From Halobacteriales archaeon SW_5_70_135 (lineage in GTDB: Archaea > Halobacteriota > Halobacteria > Halobacteriales > SW-7-71-33): a stretch of 60,220 bases of DNA. This document shows, in pieces, positions 34,873 to 42,841 of this stretch. The number at the start of each line of letters is the position of its first letter. Positions within the stretch are counted from its first letter, which is position 1. The notes under the pieces were generated by a model that had not been told where the DNA came from, did not search any database, and was given only the letters and a program-made list of their open reading frames with translations. A program made the translations under genes and the position numbers. The stretch covers positions 1 through 60,220 of the forward strand of contig PXSK01000011.1 of the NCBI GenBank assembly GCA_003022865.1, read 5' to 3'.

Positions 34873-35718
34873 CTACGACCGACGGCGGGCGACGGCGAGG
34901 TAGCCGGTGTGACCGACGCCGGCGGTCGTCGGCCGGGAGCCCCGTTCGTCGAAGTCCATCTCGCGCTGGATCGTCTCTCGCGTCTCGATGCGCAGACCGG
35001 CCTCGCGGGCGCGGCTCTCGACCTCGCGGGCGCGCTCGACGAACGGACAGTACGCGACGGCGTACCCGCCCTCGACGAGCAGGTCCGGCGCGCGCTCCAC
35101 CGCGGCGGCGGCGTCCTCGGTGTCGAGTGTCAGCAGGTCGACGGCGTCGAGGTCGCGGTCCTCGACCGCCGCGAGCAGGTCGCCCTCGCGCACGTCCACG
35201 CGGTCGACGACGCCGGCACGGGCGACGTTCTCCCGGGCGACCGACGCGAACTCCGGGTCCCGCTCGTAGGTGGTCACGTCGACGCCGGCACGCCCGAGGT
35301 AGACCGCCAGCACGCCCGTCCCGGTGCCGGCGTCGAGCGCCCGGTCGCCGACGCCGGCGCCGGTGAGCCCCATCACCAGCCCCACGTCGCGGGGCAGCAT
35401 CGGCGCCCCCGTCCGCTCCAGGTGGTCGAACAGGTCCGGCCCGCGCAGTGCCCGCACCGCGAACGCCTCCCCGAGGTGTGTCTCCAGCCGGTCGCCCGGC
35501 GCGACGTCGCCGGGCACCTCCAGCACGCCGACGTCCGTCTCCAGTCGGTCGCCCGGCCGGCGGAGATACTCCCGGTCGTGCTCGACCGCCGTCAGGAGGT
35601 ACGCCTCGCCGCCGGTCGTCTCGCTCTCGGCCGCGTCGCCGTCGGTCGTCCGCTCTCGGTCGTGGTCGTGGTCGCGCTCGCGCTCGCTCTCTCCCCCGTC
35701 GTCGCCCTCGTCGGCCAC
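34873..35718 (-). CDS. tRNA (adenine-N1)-methyltransferase, TrmI-type
   Basis: A 281-residue class I SAM methyltransferase with the TrmI layout: an N-terminal small beta domain (Y-L-R-R-P-G-D-R-L-E-T-D-V-G), then T-G-A-P-M-L-P-R-D and the SAM motif L-D-A-G-T-G-T-G-V-L-A, the acidic T-Y-E-R-D-P at the ribose, and L-L-T-L-D-T-E-D at motif IV. Archaeal TrmI makes m1A57/58 in the T loop of tRNA. An Asp/His/Arg/Glu-rich N-terminal extension of about 38 residues precedes it. Its GTG start overlaps the NAC stop by one base (TAGTG), so the two genes are translationally linked. Confidence 0.85.
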   Translation of the reverse strand: MADEGDDGGESERERDHDHDRERTTDGDAAESETTGGEAYLLTAVEHDREYLRRPGDRLETDVGVLEVPGDVAPGDRLETHLGEAFAVRALRGPDLFDHLERTGAPMLPRDVGLVMGLTGAGVGDRALDAGTGTGVLAVYLGRAGVDVTTYERDPEFASVARENVARAGVVDRVDVREGDLLAAVEDRDLDAVDLLTLDTEDAAAAVERAPDLLVEGGYAVAYCPFVERAREVESRAREAGLRIETRETIQREMDFDERGSRPTTAGVGHTGYLAVARRRS

Positions 35719-36107
35719 TATTCCAGGCGGTCGACGGCGGCGGCGAGGTCGCCGTCGACGGCCTCCAGCGCCTCGCGGGCGGTCGCCTCGTCCACGCCCG
35801 CACGCTGGGCGACGATCTCCACGTCGGCGTCCGGAACGGTCGCGCCACTCGCGTCGTCAGCGGTCGCCTCGTCGACGTTGCCCTCGATCGCGCTCACGTC
35901 GCGCTCGACCGGCTCGCCGACGATCTGGTAGGTCTCCTGTCCGCGGGCGTCCATCCTCGTCACGTCGGCGTCGTCGAAGACCAGGTCGCCGTCGTCGGTG
36001 CGGATGACGACCTCGGTGGCGTCGAGTTCCTCGACGTCGATACCCATCTGCTCCATCATCTGCTTCATCTTGCGGGGGTTCAGACCGCCGCCGCCACCTC
36101 CGAACAT
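35718..36107 (-). CDS. nac: Nascent polypeptide-associated complex protein
   Basis: A 129-residue archaeal NAC, homologous to eukaryotic NAC alpha, which binds ribosomes and emerging chains. It opens with [18 protein letters not shown], continues with the NAC domain ([15 protein letters not shown]) and finishes with a UBA domain ([16 protein letters not shown]). The linker between them is acidic. The ATG at 36107 is certain from the N-terminal motif. Upstream on the same strand is the PUA protein, downstream TrmI: a translation and RNA-modification cluster. Confidence 0.93.
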   Translation of the reverse strand: MFGGGGGGLNPRKMKQMMEQMGIDVEELDATEVVIRTDDGDLVFDDADVTRMDARGQETYQIVGEPVERDVSAIEGNVDEATADDASGATVPDADVEIVAQRAGVDEATAREALEAVDGDLAAAVDRLE

Positions 36108-36169
36108 GTCCGCACACTCCCGGTGTACCGGCAAAAGACTGACGAACCCGCCCACCCGCCTCGCGGCAG

Positions 36170-36763
36170 TCAGGCCTCGGTCTCCGCCTCCGCCTCCGCC
36201 TCGGCGTCGCCGGCGCCGTGGCGCACCCCGACGGCCACGCCCGTCTCGAAGGCTCGCATCGCCGCCGGTCGGAGCATCGCCCGCCCGACGCCGACCACCG
36301 CGTCGTCGGCGACGACGACCGCCTCGGCCCCCGGTCGAACGCCGTCGGCGACCTCGCGGACGAACTTCGCGAAGGCGTTGCACCCCTCGCGGACGTACGG
36401 GTCGCTCTCCGCGCCGACGACCACCCGCGGCGCGGAGGCGTCGTCGTCGGCGACCAGCCGCCGCCCCCCGGCGACCCCGAGCGTGACCAGCCCGTCGGTG
36501 CCGTAGGAGACCAGCCGCTCGCCGCCGTGGTACACCTGCCGCGGCCGCCCGGAGGCGCTCGTCCGCAGCTCGAAGGTCGCCCCCGATGGGAACAGTGCCC
36601 CGCCCGCTCCCCGGCCGAACTGGTAGTCGGCGACCGTCCGCAGCGCCCGCAGGTCGTCGTCGTCGCCGTTGACGGTGCGCCGTCGCTCGCTGCCGCTTTC
36701 GTCGTCGCCCCCGTCGCCGGCTGTCCCGGGCTCACTCTCCCGTGTCGTCTCGGCGTCGCTCAT
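36170..36763 (-). CDS. PUA domain protein
   Basis: A 197-residue protein. After an acidic N-terminal 35 residues, [16 protein letters not shown] begins a domain seen in haloarchaeal PUA proteins, and the C-terminal half holds a PUA fold: [14 protein letters not shown], then [23 protein letters not shown]. It ends in an Ala-Glu repeat from GCCTCC triplet repeats near 36180-36205. PUA domains bind RNA; a role in tRNA or rRNA modification or translation is probable, supported by the NAC and TrmI neighbours. Confidence 0.82.
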   Translation of the reverse strand: MSDAETTRESEPGTAGDGGDDESGSERRRTVNGDDDDLRALRTVADYQFGRGAGGALFPSGATFELRTSASGRPRQVYHGGERLVSYGTDGLVTLGVAGGRRLVADDDASAPRVVVGAESDPYVREGCNAFAKFVREVADGVRPGAEAVVVADDAVVGVGRAMLRPAAMRAFETGVAVGVRHGAGDAEAEAEAETEA

Positions 36764-36860
36764 GTCCGCCGGGAGCGACCCGAGCCCAATAAGGCTCCGC
36801 CTCCCCTCGGCGTCGTGGAGCGGCTCACACGCCGGCGACGGTTGCGACGGGTTGGAAAGA

Positions 36861-36870
36861 GGTATATACC
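36861..36870 (+). promoter_or_regulatory. Strong TATA box for the 29-codon gene
   Basis: GGTATATACC, a perfect palindrome with a TATATA core, ends 24 bases before the ATG at 36895. It is one of the clearest TATA elements in the window. Confidence 0.65.
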
Positions 36871-36894
36871 GCCCGGAGTGAGGAGCCGTTAGAA

Positions 36895-36984
36895 ATGGAC
36901 GCGACGAAGGTCGGACTGGGGACGCTGTTCCTGCTGGTCAGCGTCGCCATCCTGCTGTTCCAGGGAGTCGTCGCGCCGGCGTAG
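36895..36984 (+). CDS. 29-residue single-span membrane peptide
   Basis: The product reads M-D-A-T-K-V-G-L-G-T, then a hydrophobic segment from L11 to A27 (F-L-L-V-S-V-A-I-L-L-F-Q-G-V-V), ending A-P-A. It has a short N-terminal charged part and one likely membrane span. A strong TATA box sits at the right distance, and the stop TAG directly abuts the convergent stop of the NYN gene, so the reading frame fits the space exactly. The function is unknown; a small membrane protein that modulates a transporter or sensor is one possibility. I think similar peptides are conserved in haloarchaea, but cannot verify it here. Confidence 0.65.
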   Translation: MDATKVGLGTLFLLVSVAILLFQGVVAPA

Positions 36985-37482
36985 TCACAGCAGAAACACC
37001 TCCTCACGCTCGCTCATGTCGACGAAGGCGTCGGCGGCGTCCACGAGTTCGTCGGCCGTCGACTCGGCGAAGCCCATCACCTCGACGCGAACTCCCTCGT
37101 GACGCAGGTGCGAGCAGAGCCGCGAGAAGTCGCCGTCGCCCGTACACAGCACCACGGTGTCGACCTTCTTCGCGAGCGTGACCGCGTCCAGGCTCATGCC
37201 GACGTCCCAGTCGGCCTTCTTCGAGCCGTCGGCGAAGGTCTTGATGTCCTTTATTTTCGTCTCGAAGCCGATGTCGACCAGCGCCTGGAAGAAGGACTCC
37301 TCGTCCTCCGCCTCGGCACGGATGACGTAGGCGACCGCCCGGGTCAACTGGCGGTCCTGCACGGCCTTCTCAAGCAGCGCGGAGTAGTCGATGTTGCGCG
37401 AGTAGACGCTCTGTGCGGTGTGATACAGGTTCTGTGCGTCCGCGAGCACGGCCACCCGCTGTCCGGGGTGGATCTCGACCAT
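36985..37482 (-). CDS. NYN domain (PIN-like) protein
   Basis: A 165-residue NYN/LabA-type protein with the PIN-like nuclease acidic residues: V-A-V-L-A-D-A-Q-N-L-Y at the N-terminus, A-D-W-D-V-G-M-S-L-D-A in the middle and L-C-T-G-D-G-D-F-S-R-L later, followed by G-V-R-V-E-V-M-G. These are the four conserved Asp sites of putative RNases in this family. It is cytosolic, and RNA decay or processing is the most likely role. The gene stands alone, converging on the 29-residue peptide gene. Confidence 0.88.
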   Translation of the reverse strand: MVEIHPGQRVAVLADAQNLYHTAQSVYSRNIDYSALLEKAVQDRQLTRAVAYVIRAEAEDEESFFQALVDIGFETKIKDIKTFADGSKKADWDVGMSLDAVTLAKKVDTVVLCTGDGDFSRLCSHLRHEGVRVEVMGFAESTADELVDAADAFVDMSEREEVFLL

Positions 37483-37562
37483 GTCCGGCGTGGGGGTCGC
37501 CCCGCGTATCGTTCTTTCGGGGCTCGACCCCGGTCTCGCGACGGTACGGTACCGTTTTCGGC

Positions 37563-38945
37563 TCAGTCCGTCGTGTCGTCCAGGTCGTCGACCGTCTCGT
37601 CGGCGAGACCGGTGTACGACTCCGGCGCGAGCGCGAGCAGCTCCTCGCGCACCGCCTCGTCGACGGCCAGGTCGCGAATCGCCGCCCGGAGGCCCGCCAG
37701 GTCGACCGTCCGTCCCCGCGTGAGCGTCTTCACTCGCTCGTAGGCGTCGGCGTGGCCCTCCCGCCGGAGCACGGTCTGGACGGCCTCGGTGAGCACCTCG
37801 GGGTGGGCTCGCAGGTCCTCGCGCATCGCCTCGGCGTCGGGGGCGACGCCCTCCAGCCCGGCGCGAGTCTTCCGGTAACCGAGGTAGGCGTGCCCCAGCG
37901 CGACGCCGATCGTGCGCTTCACGGTCGAGTCCGAGAGGTCGCGCTGCAGCCGCGAGGTCGGCAGTCGGTCCGCGAGTACGTCGAGCCGGGCGGCGGCGAC
38001 CGCGAGATTACCCTCGCCGTTCTCGAAGTCGATGGGGTTGACTTTGTGTGGCATCGTCGACGACCCCGTCTCCCCCTCGCTCGCGCGCTGGCGGAGGTAG
38101 CCCTCCGAGACGTACAGCCAGGCGTCGCGGTCGAGGTCGGTGAGCACGGCGTTGGCGCCGTCGACGGCGTCGAACAGCGCCGCCAGGTCGTCACACGGGT
38201 TCACCTGGGTCGTCAGCCCGGCGTACCGGAGGTCGAAGCCGGCGACGAACTCGCGGGCGAACGCCCGCCAGTCCGTCTCGGGGTAGGCGGCGTGATGGGC
38301 CGCGAGCGTGCCGGTCGCGCCGCCGACCTTCCCCGTCAGGTCGTCGACGGCGGCCTCGGTCCGGCCGACGGCACGACCCAGTCGGGCGGCGTAGACGGCC
38401 GTCTCCTTGCCGAAGGTGGTCGGCGTGGCGGGCTGGCCGTGGGTGCGCGCGAGCATCGGCGTCCCGCGGTGCTCGCGGGCGAGATCGGCGAGCTCGTCCC
38501 GCACCGCCCGCAGCTCGGGGACGAGCACCTCGCGGACGGCGCCGCGCACGAGCAGGCGGTAGGCGAGGTTGTTGACGTCCTCGCTGGTGAGTCCGAAGTG
38601 GATCCACTCCTCGGGGACGGTCGTACGCTCCCGGAGGAAGTACTCGACGGCCTTCACGTCGTGGTTGGTCGCGGCGTAGTCGTCGTACCCCTCCGTCTCG
38701 ATCCGCTTGACGAGGCGGGCGTCCTCGTCGTCGAACTCCGCGACGACCGCCCGGAGGTCGTCCCGCTCCGCGGGCGACAGCGACAGCGCGACGGCCTCGT
38801 GGTCGGCGAGCGCGAGCAGGTACTCGACCTCGACGCGGACGCGAGCCGCGACGAGGGCGGCCTCGCTCGCGTACTCGCGGAGCGGGTCGAGCCGGTCGGC
38901 GTAGCGACCGTCCAGCGGCGACACCGCGTGCAGGGGGTCGGGCAC
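37563..38945 (-). CDS. purB: Adenylosuccinate lyase
   Basis: A 460-residue fumarase-superfamily enzyme acting twice in purine synthesis: on SAICAR and on adenylosuccinate. The family signature G-S-S-T-M-P-H-K-V-N-P, the catalytic region R-T-H-G-Q-P-A-T-P-T-T and the early S-P-L-D-G-R-Y-A-D motif are present. GTG at 38945 (V-P-D-P-L-H-A-V-S-P-L-D-G-R-Y) matches the family start. It diverges from the purN-purH fusion gene, which works on the next step after AICAR is formed, with a hairpin-rich spacer between them. Confidence 0.94.
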   Translation of the reverse strand: MPDPLHAVSPLDGRYADRLDPLREYASEAALVAARVRVEVEYLLALADHEAVALSLSPAERDDLRAVVAEFDDEDARLVKRIETEGYDDYAATNHDVKAVEYFLRERTTVPEEWIHFGLTSEDVNNLAYRLLVRGAVREVLVPELRAVRDELADLAREHRGTPMLARTHGQPATPTTFGKETAVYAARLGRAVGRTEAAVDDLTGKVGGATGTLAAHHAAYPETDWRAFAREFVAGFDLRYAGLTTQVNPCDDLAALFDAVDGANAVLTDLDRDAWLYVSEGYLRQRASEGETGSSTMPHKVNPIDFENGEGNLAVAAARLDVLADRLPTSRLQRDLSDSTVKRTIGVALGHAYLGYRKTRAGLEGVAPDAEAMREDLRAHPEVLTEAVQTVLRREGHADAYERVKTLTRGRTVDLAGLRAAIRDLAVDEAVREELLALAPESYTGLADETVDDLDDTTD

Positions 38946-39097
38946 AGCCGGGGTGTCGTCCGGACGGGTGAAAGTCCTGTCGTCGTGTGCTTCCGATCGT
39001 GGGGCGTCGAGGTTAGCCGCACGTTCAGACGGGATCCCGGTGGAGTCTCGTAAAGCCAGGAAAGCCCCCGACGACTCGCCGGCTGCAACTCGCTGTC

Positions 39098-39525
39098 GCC
39101 GGGCGGCTCCGCCGCCCGGCTGCCCGAGAGAGCGAAGCTCTCTCGCTTGTCGCGCAAATCGAAGATTTGCTGGGGTCGCCGAGCAAAGCTCGGCGGCTAA
39201 CCAGAACCCGCCGGGTTCTGGTGAAGCCCAAAATCGCCGGAGGCGATTTTTGAGGACGCTCCTCACTGCGTTGCGGTGCTTGCGTCGTCGCCAGAACCCG
39301 CAGGGTTCCGGCTGGCTCGAAAATCTTCGATTTTCGAACGTCTCGCTCGGCGAGCCGCCGGCCCCTTTCGGTCCCACCCTGCCGGTGTCCCCACGGGCGG
39401 GACCGAAAGGGGCCGCCTGGGTGCGGGAAGCCCGACGATGCAAGCACTGTAGCGACCGCAGGGAGCGAAGCGCGCAGCGGGAGACTCCACGAGTCTCCCT
39501 GGCAGCCGGGCGCTACGCGCCCGGC
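39098..39525. repeat. Array of about twelve small perfect or near-perfect hairpins
   Basis: Between purB and purH lie stem-loops at 39098-39120, 39125-39145, 39154-39170, 39178-39194, 39201-39221, 39230-39250, 39291-39311, 39318-39336, 39360-39414 (16-bp stems), 39479-39499 and 39505-39525, plus a weaker one near 39342-39354. Most have a three-base loop and 7-9-bp stems; six are exactly 9-3-9. Stem sequences differ from each other, except that 39201 and 39291 share CCAGAACCCG. No protein is encoded across it. Confidence 0.85.
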
Positions 39526-39632
39526 GACAGCGAGGCGCGCGACTGCACCCAGGCGGGGGCTTTCTGGCTCACCTCACGCCCTCATATGAACACGAGTGTA
39601 TCTGAACACTTCTGCCGCGAACGACCGCAACT

Positions 39633-39640
39633 GGTTAATT
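39633..39640 (+). promoter_or_regulatory. TATA-like box of purH
   Basis: GGTTAATT lies 22-29 bases before the ATG of the purine gene, right of the hairpin array. Confidence 0.5.
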
Positions 39641-39661
39641 CCGCGCGGTCGGGGTGCGGAC

Positions 39662-41194
39662 ATGCGACTCGCAGGGTTGGCGAGCGAGGGCGGTGAGGCG
39701 CCGTTCGAGGCGGCGGACCGACTGGAGCGGACGCTCGCGGTCGTGGTCGTGACCGACGCGACGGAGCCGGCGGCCCGGACGGCGACGAGCCGCGGGGTCG
39801 ACAGCGCCGTCGCCGCCGACGAGGACGCCGTCGCCGAGGCGCTGGCCGACCACGACGTGGACGTGGCGCTTCTGGACCGCTTCGACGGCGAGTACCCCGA
39901 CGCAGAGGGGCCGGTCGCGCTGCGGGTCGACCGGACGCTGCGGCCGACCGAGGAGACGTTCGGACCGGCGGCGGCGATCGAGCGCGGGCACACGGTCAGT
40001 GGCGCCACCGTGCGACCGACGCCGGCGACCGCCGCGACGGACGACCCGGCGGTGCTCACCCAGGAGCCGGTGCTCGTCCACGGCGACGACGACCCGGCGT
40101 CCCTGCGGGGGCGACTCGACCGCGCGGCGGGGACCGCGCTGGCGCGGGCGGTCCGGGCGGTCGCCGAGGGCCGCGCCGACCTCGCCGAGGGGACGGTCCG
40201 TGGCGACGTGGGTGGGCCACTGCCCGCCCGGCTGCTGGCGACTGCCGACCACGTCCGAGACCTGCGGTACGGCGAGAACCCACACCAGGACGCCGCGCTG
40301 TACGAGCGCGGCGGTGACGAGGCGAGCGTCGTCGACGCCGACCGGTTGAACCCCGAGGCGCGTGACCTCTCGTACAACAACTACAACGACGCCGACGCCG
40401 CCCTCTCGCTGGTGCGGGAGTTCGAGCGCCCCGCCGCCGCCGTGATCAAACACACGAATCCGGCGGGCTGTGCCACGGCGGAGACGGTCGCGACGGCGTA
40501 CGACCGGGCGCTGTCGACGGACCCGATGAGCGCCTACGGCGGCATCGTCGCGCTGAACCGCACCTGTGACGCCACGACCGCGGAGGCGGTGACGGCGTCG
40601 TTCAAGGAGGTGGTCGTCGCCCCCGACTATACCGACGACGCCCTGGAGGTGCTCCGGGAGTCCGACTCGCTGCGGGTGCTCTCTGTCGGGGAGATTGCCC
40701 CGCCGGAGGAGCGCCCGCCGGGGGTCTTCGAGCGACCGCTGACCGGGGGGCGTCTGCTGCAGGACCGCGACGACCAGCGGCTCTCCGGCGACGACCTCGA
40801 CGTGGTCACCGAGCGCGAGCCGACGGCGGCGCAGGTCGAGTCGATGCTGTTCGCCTGGCAGGTGGTCAAACACGTCACCTCGAACGCGGTCGTCTTCGCG
40901 GCCGGCACCGAAACGGTGGGCGTCGGCGCGGGCCAGATGTCCCGCGTCGACGCCGTGCGGATCGCGGCGATGAAGGCCGACGAACACGCCGAGGGGAAGT
41001 CCGCGACCGGGGCGGTAATGGCGTCGGACGCCTTCTTCCCGTTCCCGGACGGGGTCGAGCGCGCGGCCGAGGCGGGCGTCGAGGCGGTCGTCCAGCCCGG
41101 CGGCTCGGTGAACGACGACGAGGTGATCGCGGCGGCCGACGACCTCGGACTGGCAATGGCGCTGACCGACCAGCGCGCGTTCAGACACGACTGA
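39662..41194 (+). CDS. purH: PurN-like/PurH fusion (AICAR formyltransferase)
   Basis: A 510-residue fusion. From about residue 195 it is an intact AICAR formyltransferase domain: L-R-Y-G-E-N-P-H-Q-D-A-A, S-Y-N-N-Y-N-D-A-D, V-I-K-H-T-N-P-A-G-C, M-S-R-V-D-A-V-R-I-A-A-M-K-A and A-S-D-A-F-F-P-F-P. The first ~165 residues align with a glycinamide ribonucleotide formyltransferase (PurN) fold (M-R-L-A-G-L-A-S-E-G-G), as in other haloarchaea. However, the catalytic N-x-H-P-S-L-L-P region reads L-R-V-D-R-T-L-R-P-T and the later T-V-H ... D-x-G region reads A-T-V-R-P-T-P, so the PurN domain appears inactive. There is no N-terminal IMP cyclohydrolase domain. Confidence 0.88.
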   Translation: MRLAGLASEGGEAPFEAADRLERTLAVVVVTDATEPAARTATSRGVDSAVAADEDAVAEALADHDVDVALLDRFDGEYPDAEGPVALRVDRTLRPTEETFGPAAAIERGHTVSGATVRPTPATAATDDPAVLTQEPVLVHGDDDPASLRGRLDRAAGTALARAVRAVAEGRADLAEGTVRGDVGGPLPARLLATADHVRDLRYGENPHQDAALYERGGDEASVVDADRLNPEARDLSYNNYNDADAALSLVREFERPAAAVIKHTNPAGCATAETVATAYDRALSTDPMSAYGGIVALNRTCDATTAEAVTASFKEVVVAPDYTDDALEVLRESDSLRVLSVGEIAPPEERPPGVFERPLTGGRLLQDRDDQRLSGDDLDVVTEREPTAAQVESMLFAWQVVKHVTSNAVVFAAGTETVGVGAGQMSRVDAVRIAAMKADEHAEGKSATGAVMASDAFFPFPDGVERAAEAGVEAVVQPGGSVNDDEVIAAADDLGLAMALTDQRAFRHD

Positions 41195-41308
41195 CAGTCC
41201 CGCTCGTCGGGGCGACGGGACGGTCCACGCCGACGACTCCCGACCGTTCGGCCGGGTCGTGGCGGCCGTGGCGGGGGATTTTTCCCCTCCCGGGACGCAG
41301 CAGCGAAC

Positions 41309-41779
41309 ATGACTCTGGAGGCGGACGTCCGTGGCGTGGGGGTGAGCGTCGACGAGGACGGACGTGCTCACGCCGTCGTTCTCGAAGTCGACGACGAGAT
41401 CGTACCGATCTACGTGAGTCCGGAGCAGGCACACTCGACGCAGCTCGCGCTCCGGGGGCGACCGCCGGAGCGGCCGCTCACCCACGACCTGTTCGTAGAG
41501 ATGCTGACGGAGCTGGGCGGCGCGGTCGACCGAGTGCGCGTCGACGACCTCTCGGAGGGCACCTTCTACGCGAAGATCGACGCCGAGGTGTACACCAACG
41601 GCGAGCGTCGGTCGGTCGTCTTCGACGCCCGGCCGAGCGACGCCATCGCCGTCGCGCTCCGGCTCGACTGTCCCGTGCGGGTCGACGAGACGGTGCTCTC
41701 CCGTGCCGGTCGCCCCGCCTCGGAGTTCGAGGTCGCCGACTCCGGCGACCGCGAGGACACCGACGACAGACACCGCTGA
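41309..41779 (+). CDS. Bifunctional nuclease family protein (DUF151)
   Basis: A 156-residue DUF151/BFN protein. Core features are D-E-I-V-P-I-Y-V-S-P-E-Q-A, R-P-L-T-H-D-L-F-V-E-M-L, G-T-F-Y-A-K-I and V-F-D-A-R-P-S-D-A-I-A-V-A-L-R. Plant and bacterial members have been reported as dual DNase/RNase proteins, but the archaeal role is not established. It ends with an acidic tail rich in Asp. It stands 114 bases after the purine gene. Confidence 0.88.
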   Translation: MTLEADVRGVGVSVDEDGRAHAVVLEVDDEIVPIYVSPEQAHSTQLALRGRPPERPLTHDLFVEMLTELGGAVDRVRVDDLSEGTFYAKIDAEVYTNGERRSVVFDARPSDAIAVALRLDCPVRVDETVLSRAGRPASEFEVADSGDREDTDDRHR

Positions 41780-41853
41780 CGGTCCCGGACGGCGTACCGG
41801 CGACGACGACCGCCGACGGAAACTATTCCTCTCTCCCGCCGAAGTCGGGGCAC

Positions 41854-42759
41854 ATGACCAAGCGACACGTCCGGCTGCCCGAGGCGGCACAGGCCGACCT
41901 CGACGCCCTCGTCGACGAGGTCGACGCCCGACTGGCCGGCGACGAGGACGACTACGAGGTCGTCCGCGACGTGCTCGTCGACCTCAACGGCGACCGCGAC
42001 CGCTACGAGCGCTGGCAGCGCGGCGACAGCGTCACGAGCGCGGAGCGTGCCCGCTTCCGGTCGTACGACCCTCGCGACGCCACCCTGGAGAGCGAGTACT
42101 ACGCCGACGTCGACGCCGACGCCTTCGAACGCTCGAAGCCACTGCAGTGGCTCTGGCGACAGTTCGACAACACGCCCGTCGCGGACAACGTCGACGTCGC
42201 GCTCGCCTTCCGGGAGATGCTGGCCGGTCACCTGTTCGCCGAGGCCGGCGAGAACCTGCGACTGTTCCGCGGGATCACGATGACCTACGGCCACAACGTC
42301 ACCCTCGGCGACAACGTCGTGGTCCACGACGACGTCCACCTGGACGACCGCGGGCAGCTCTCGGTCGGCGACCGGGTCTCGATCGCCGACAGCACGCACG
42401 TCTACACCCACAGCCACGACGTCGTCGACCAGACGGCAGTGACCAACTACCGCACCGTCGTCGAGGACGACGCCCGCCTGGGCTACGACTCCGTCGTGCA
42501 GGCCGGCGCCCGCGTCGGCGAGAACGCCATGGTCGGCTCGCGGGCGCTCGTGACCGCGGACGTGCCCGCCCACCACGTCGCCGTCGGCACGCCCGCGAAG
42601 TCCGTCCGCGTGAAGCCGGGCTGGAACTCCGTCGCCGCCGACGTCGAGGACGGCAACGTCGACCGCCGCGAGGAGCGCGCGCTCGACTCGACGGCCCACG
42701 CCGACGAGAGCGAGCGGTTCGACGAGTTCGAGCGCGACCTGCGTCCACCGGACGCCTGA
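41854..42759 (+). CDS. Hexapeptide-repeat acyltransferase
   Basis: A 301-residue protein whose middle third is a left-handed beta-helix of the maltose/galactoside O-acetyltransferase (LbH) group: G-H-N-V-T-L-G-D-N-V-V-V-H-D-D-V, G-D-R-V-S-I-A-D-S-T-H-V, G-Y-D-S-V-V-Q-A-G-A-R-V-G-E-N-A-M-V-G. The histidines in V-Y-T-H-S-H-D are typical of the catalytic site. About 110 residues before the helix are charged and lack a recognised domain, and the C-terminus is acidic. The acceptor is unknown; cell-surface sugar modification is one option. The A/T patch GGAAACTATTCC at about 41818 may be its promoter. Confidence 0.82.
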   Translation: MTKRHVRLPEAAQADLDALVDEVDARLAGDEDDYEVVRDVLVDLNGDRDRYERWQRGDSVTSAERARFRSYDPRDATLESEYYADVDADAFERSKPLQWLWRQFDNTPVADNVDVALAFREMLAGHLFAEAGENLRLFRGITMTYGHNVTLGDNVVVHDDVHLDDRGQLSVGDRVSIADSTHVYTHSHDVVDQTAVTNYRTVVEDDARLGYDSVVQAGARVGENAMVGSRALVTADVPAHHVAVGTPAKSVRVKPGWNSVAADVEDGNVDRREERALDSTAHADESERFDEFERDLRPPDA

Positions 42760-42841
42760 CTCACGTCCACGGCGTCGGTCTCCGCCGACGCTCGCACTCA
42801 CGATCGGCGCCGCCGGAGGACGGGCGGCGGAACAGAACTTA

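Noticed and set aside
38953-39696. Long open frames on both strands across the purB-purH spacer
   Set aside because: They run through the hairpin array, have basic or random-like composition, lack recognisable domains and contradict the acidic bias of real proteins here.
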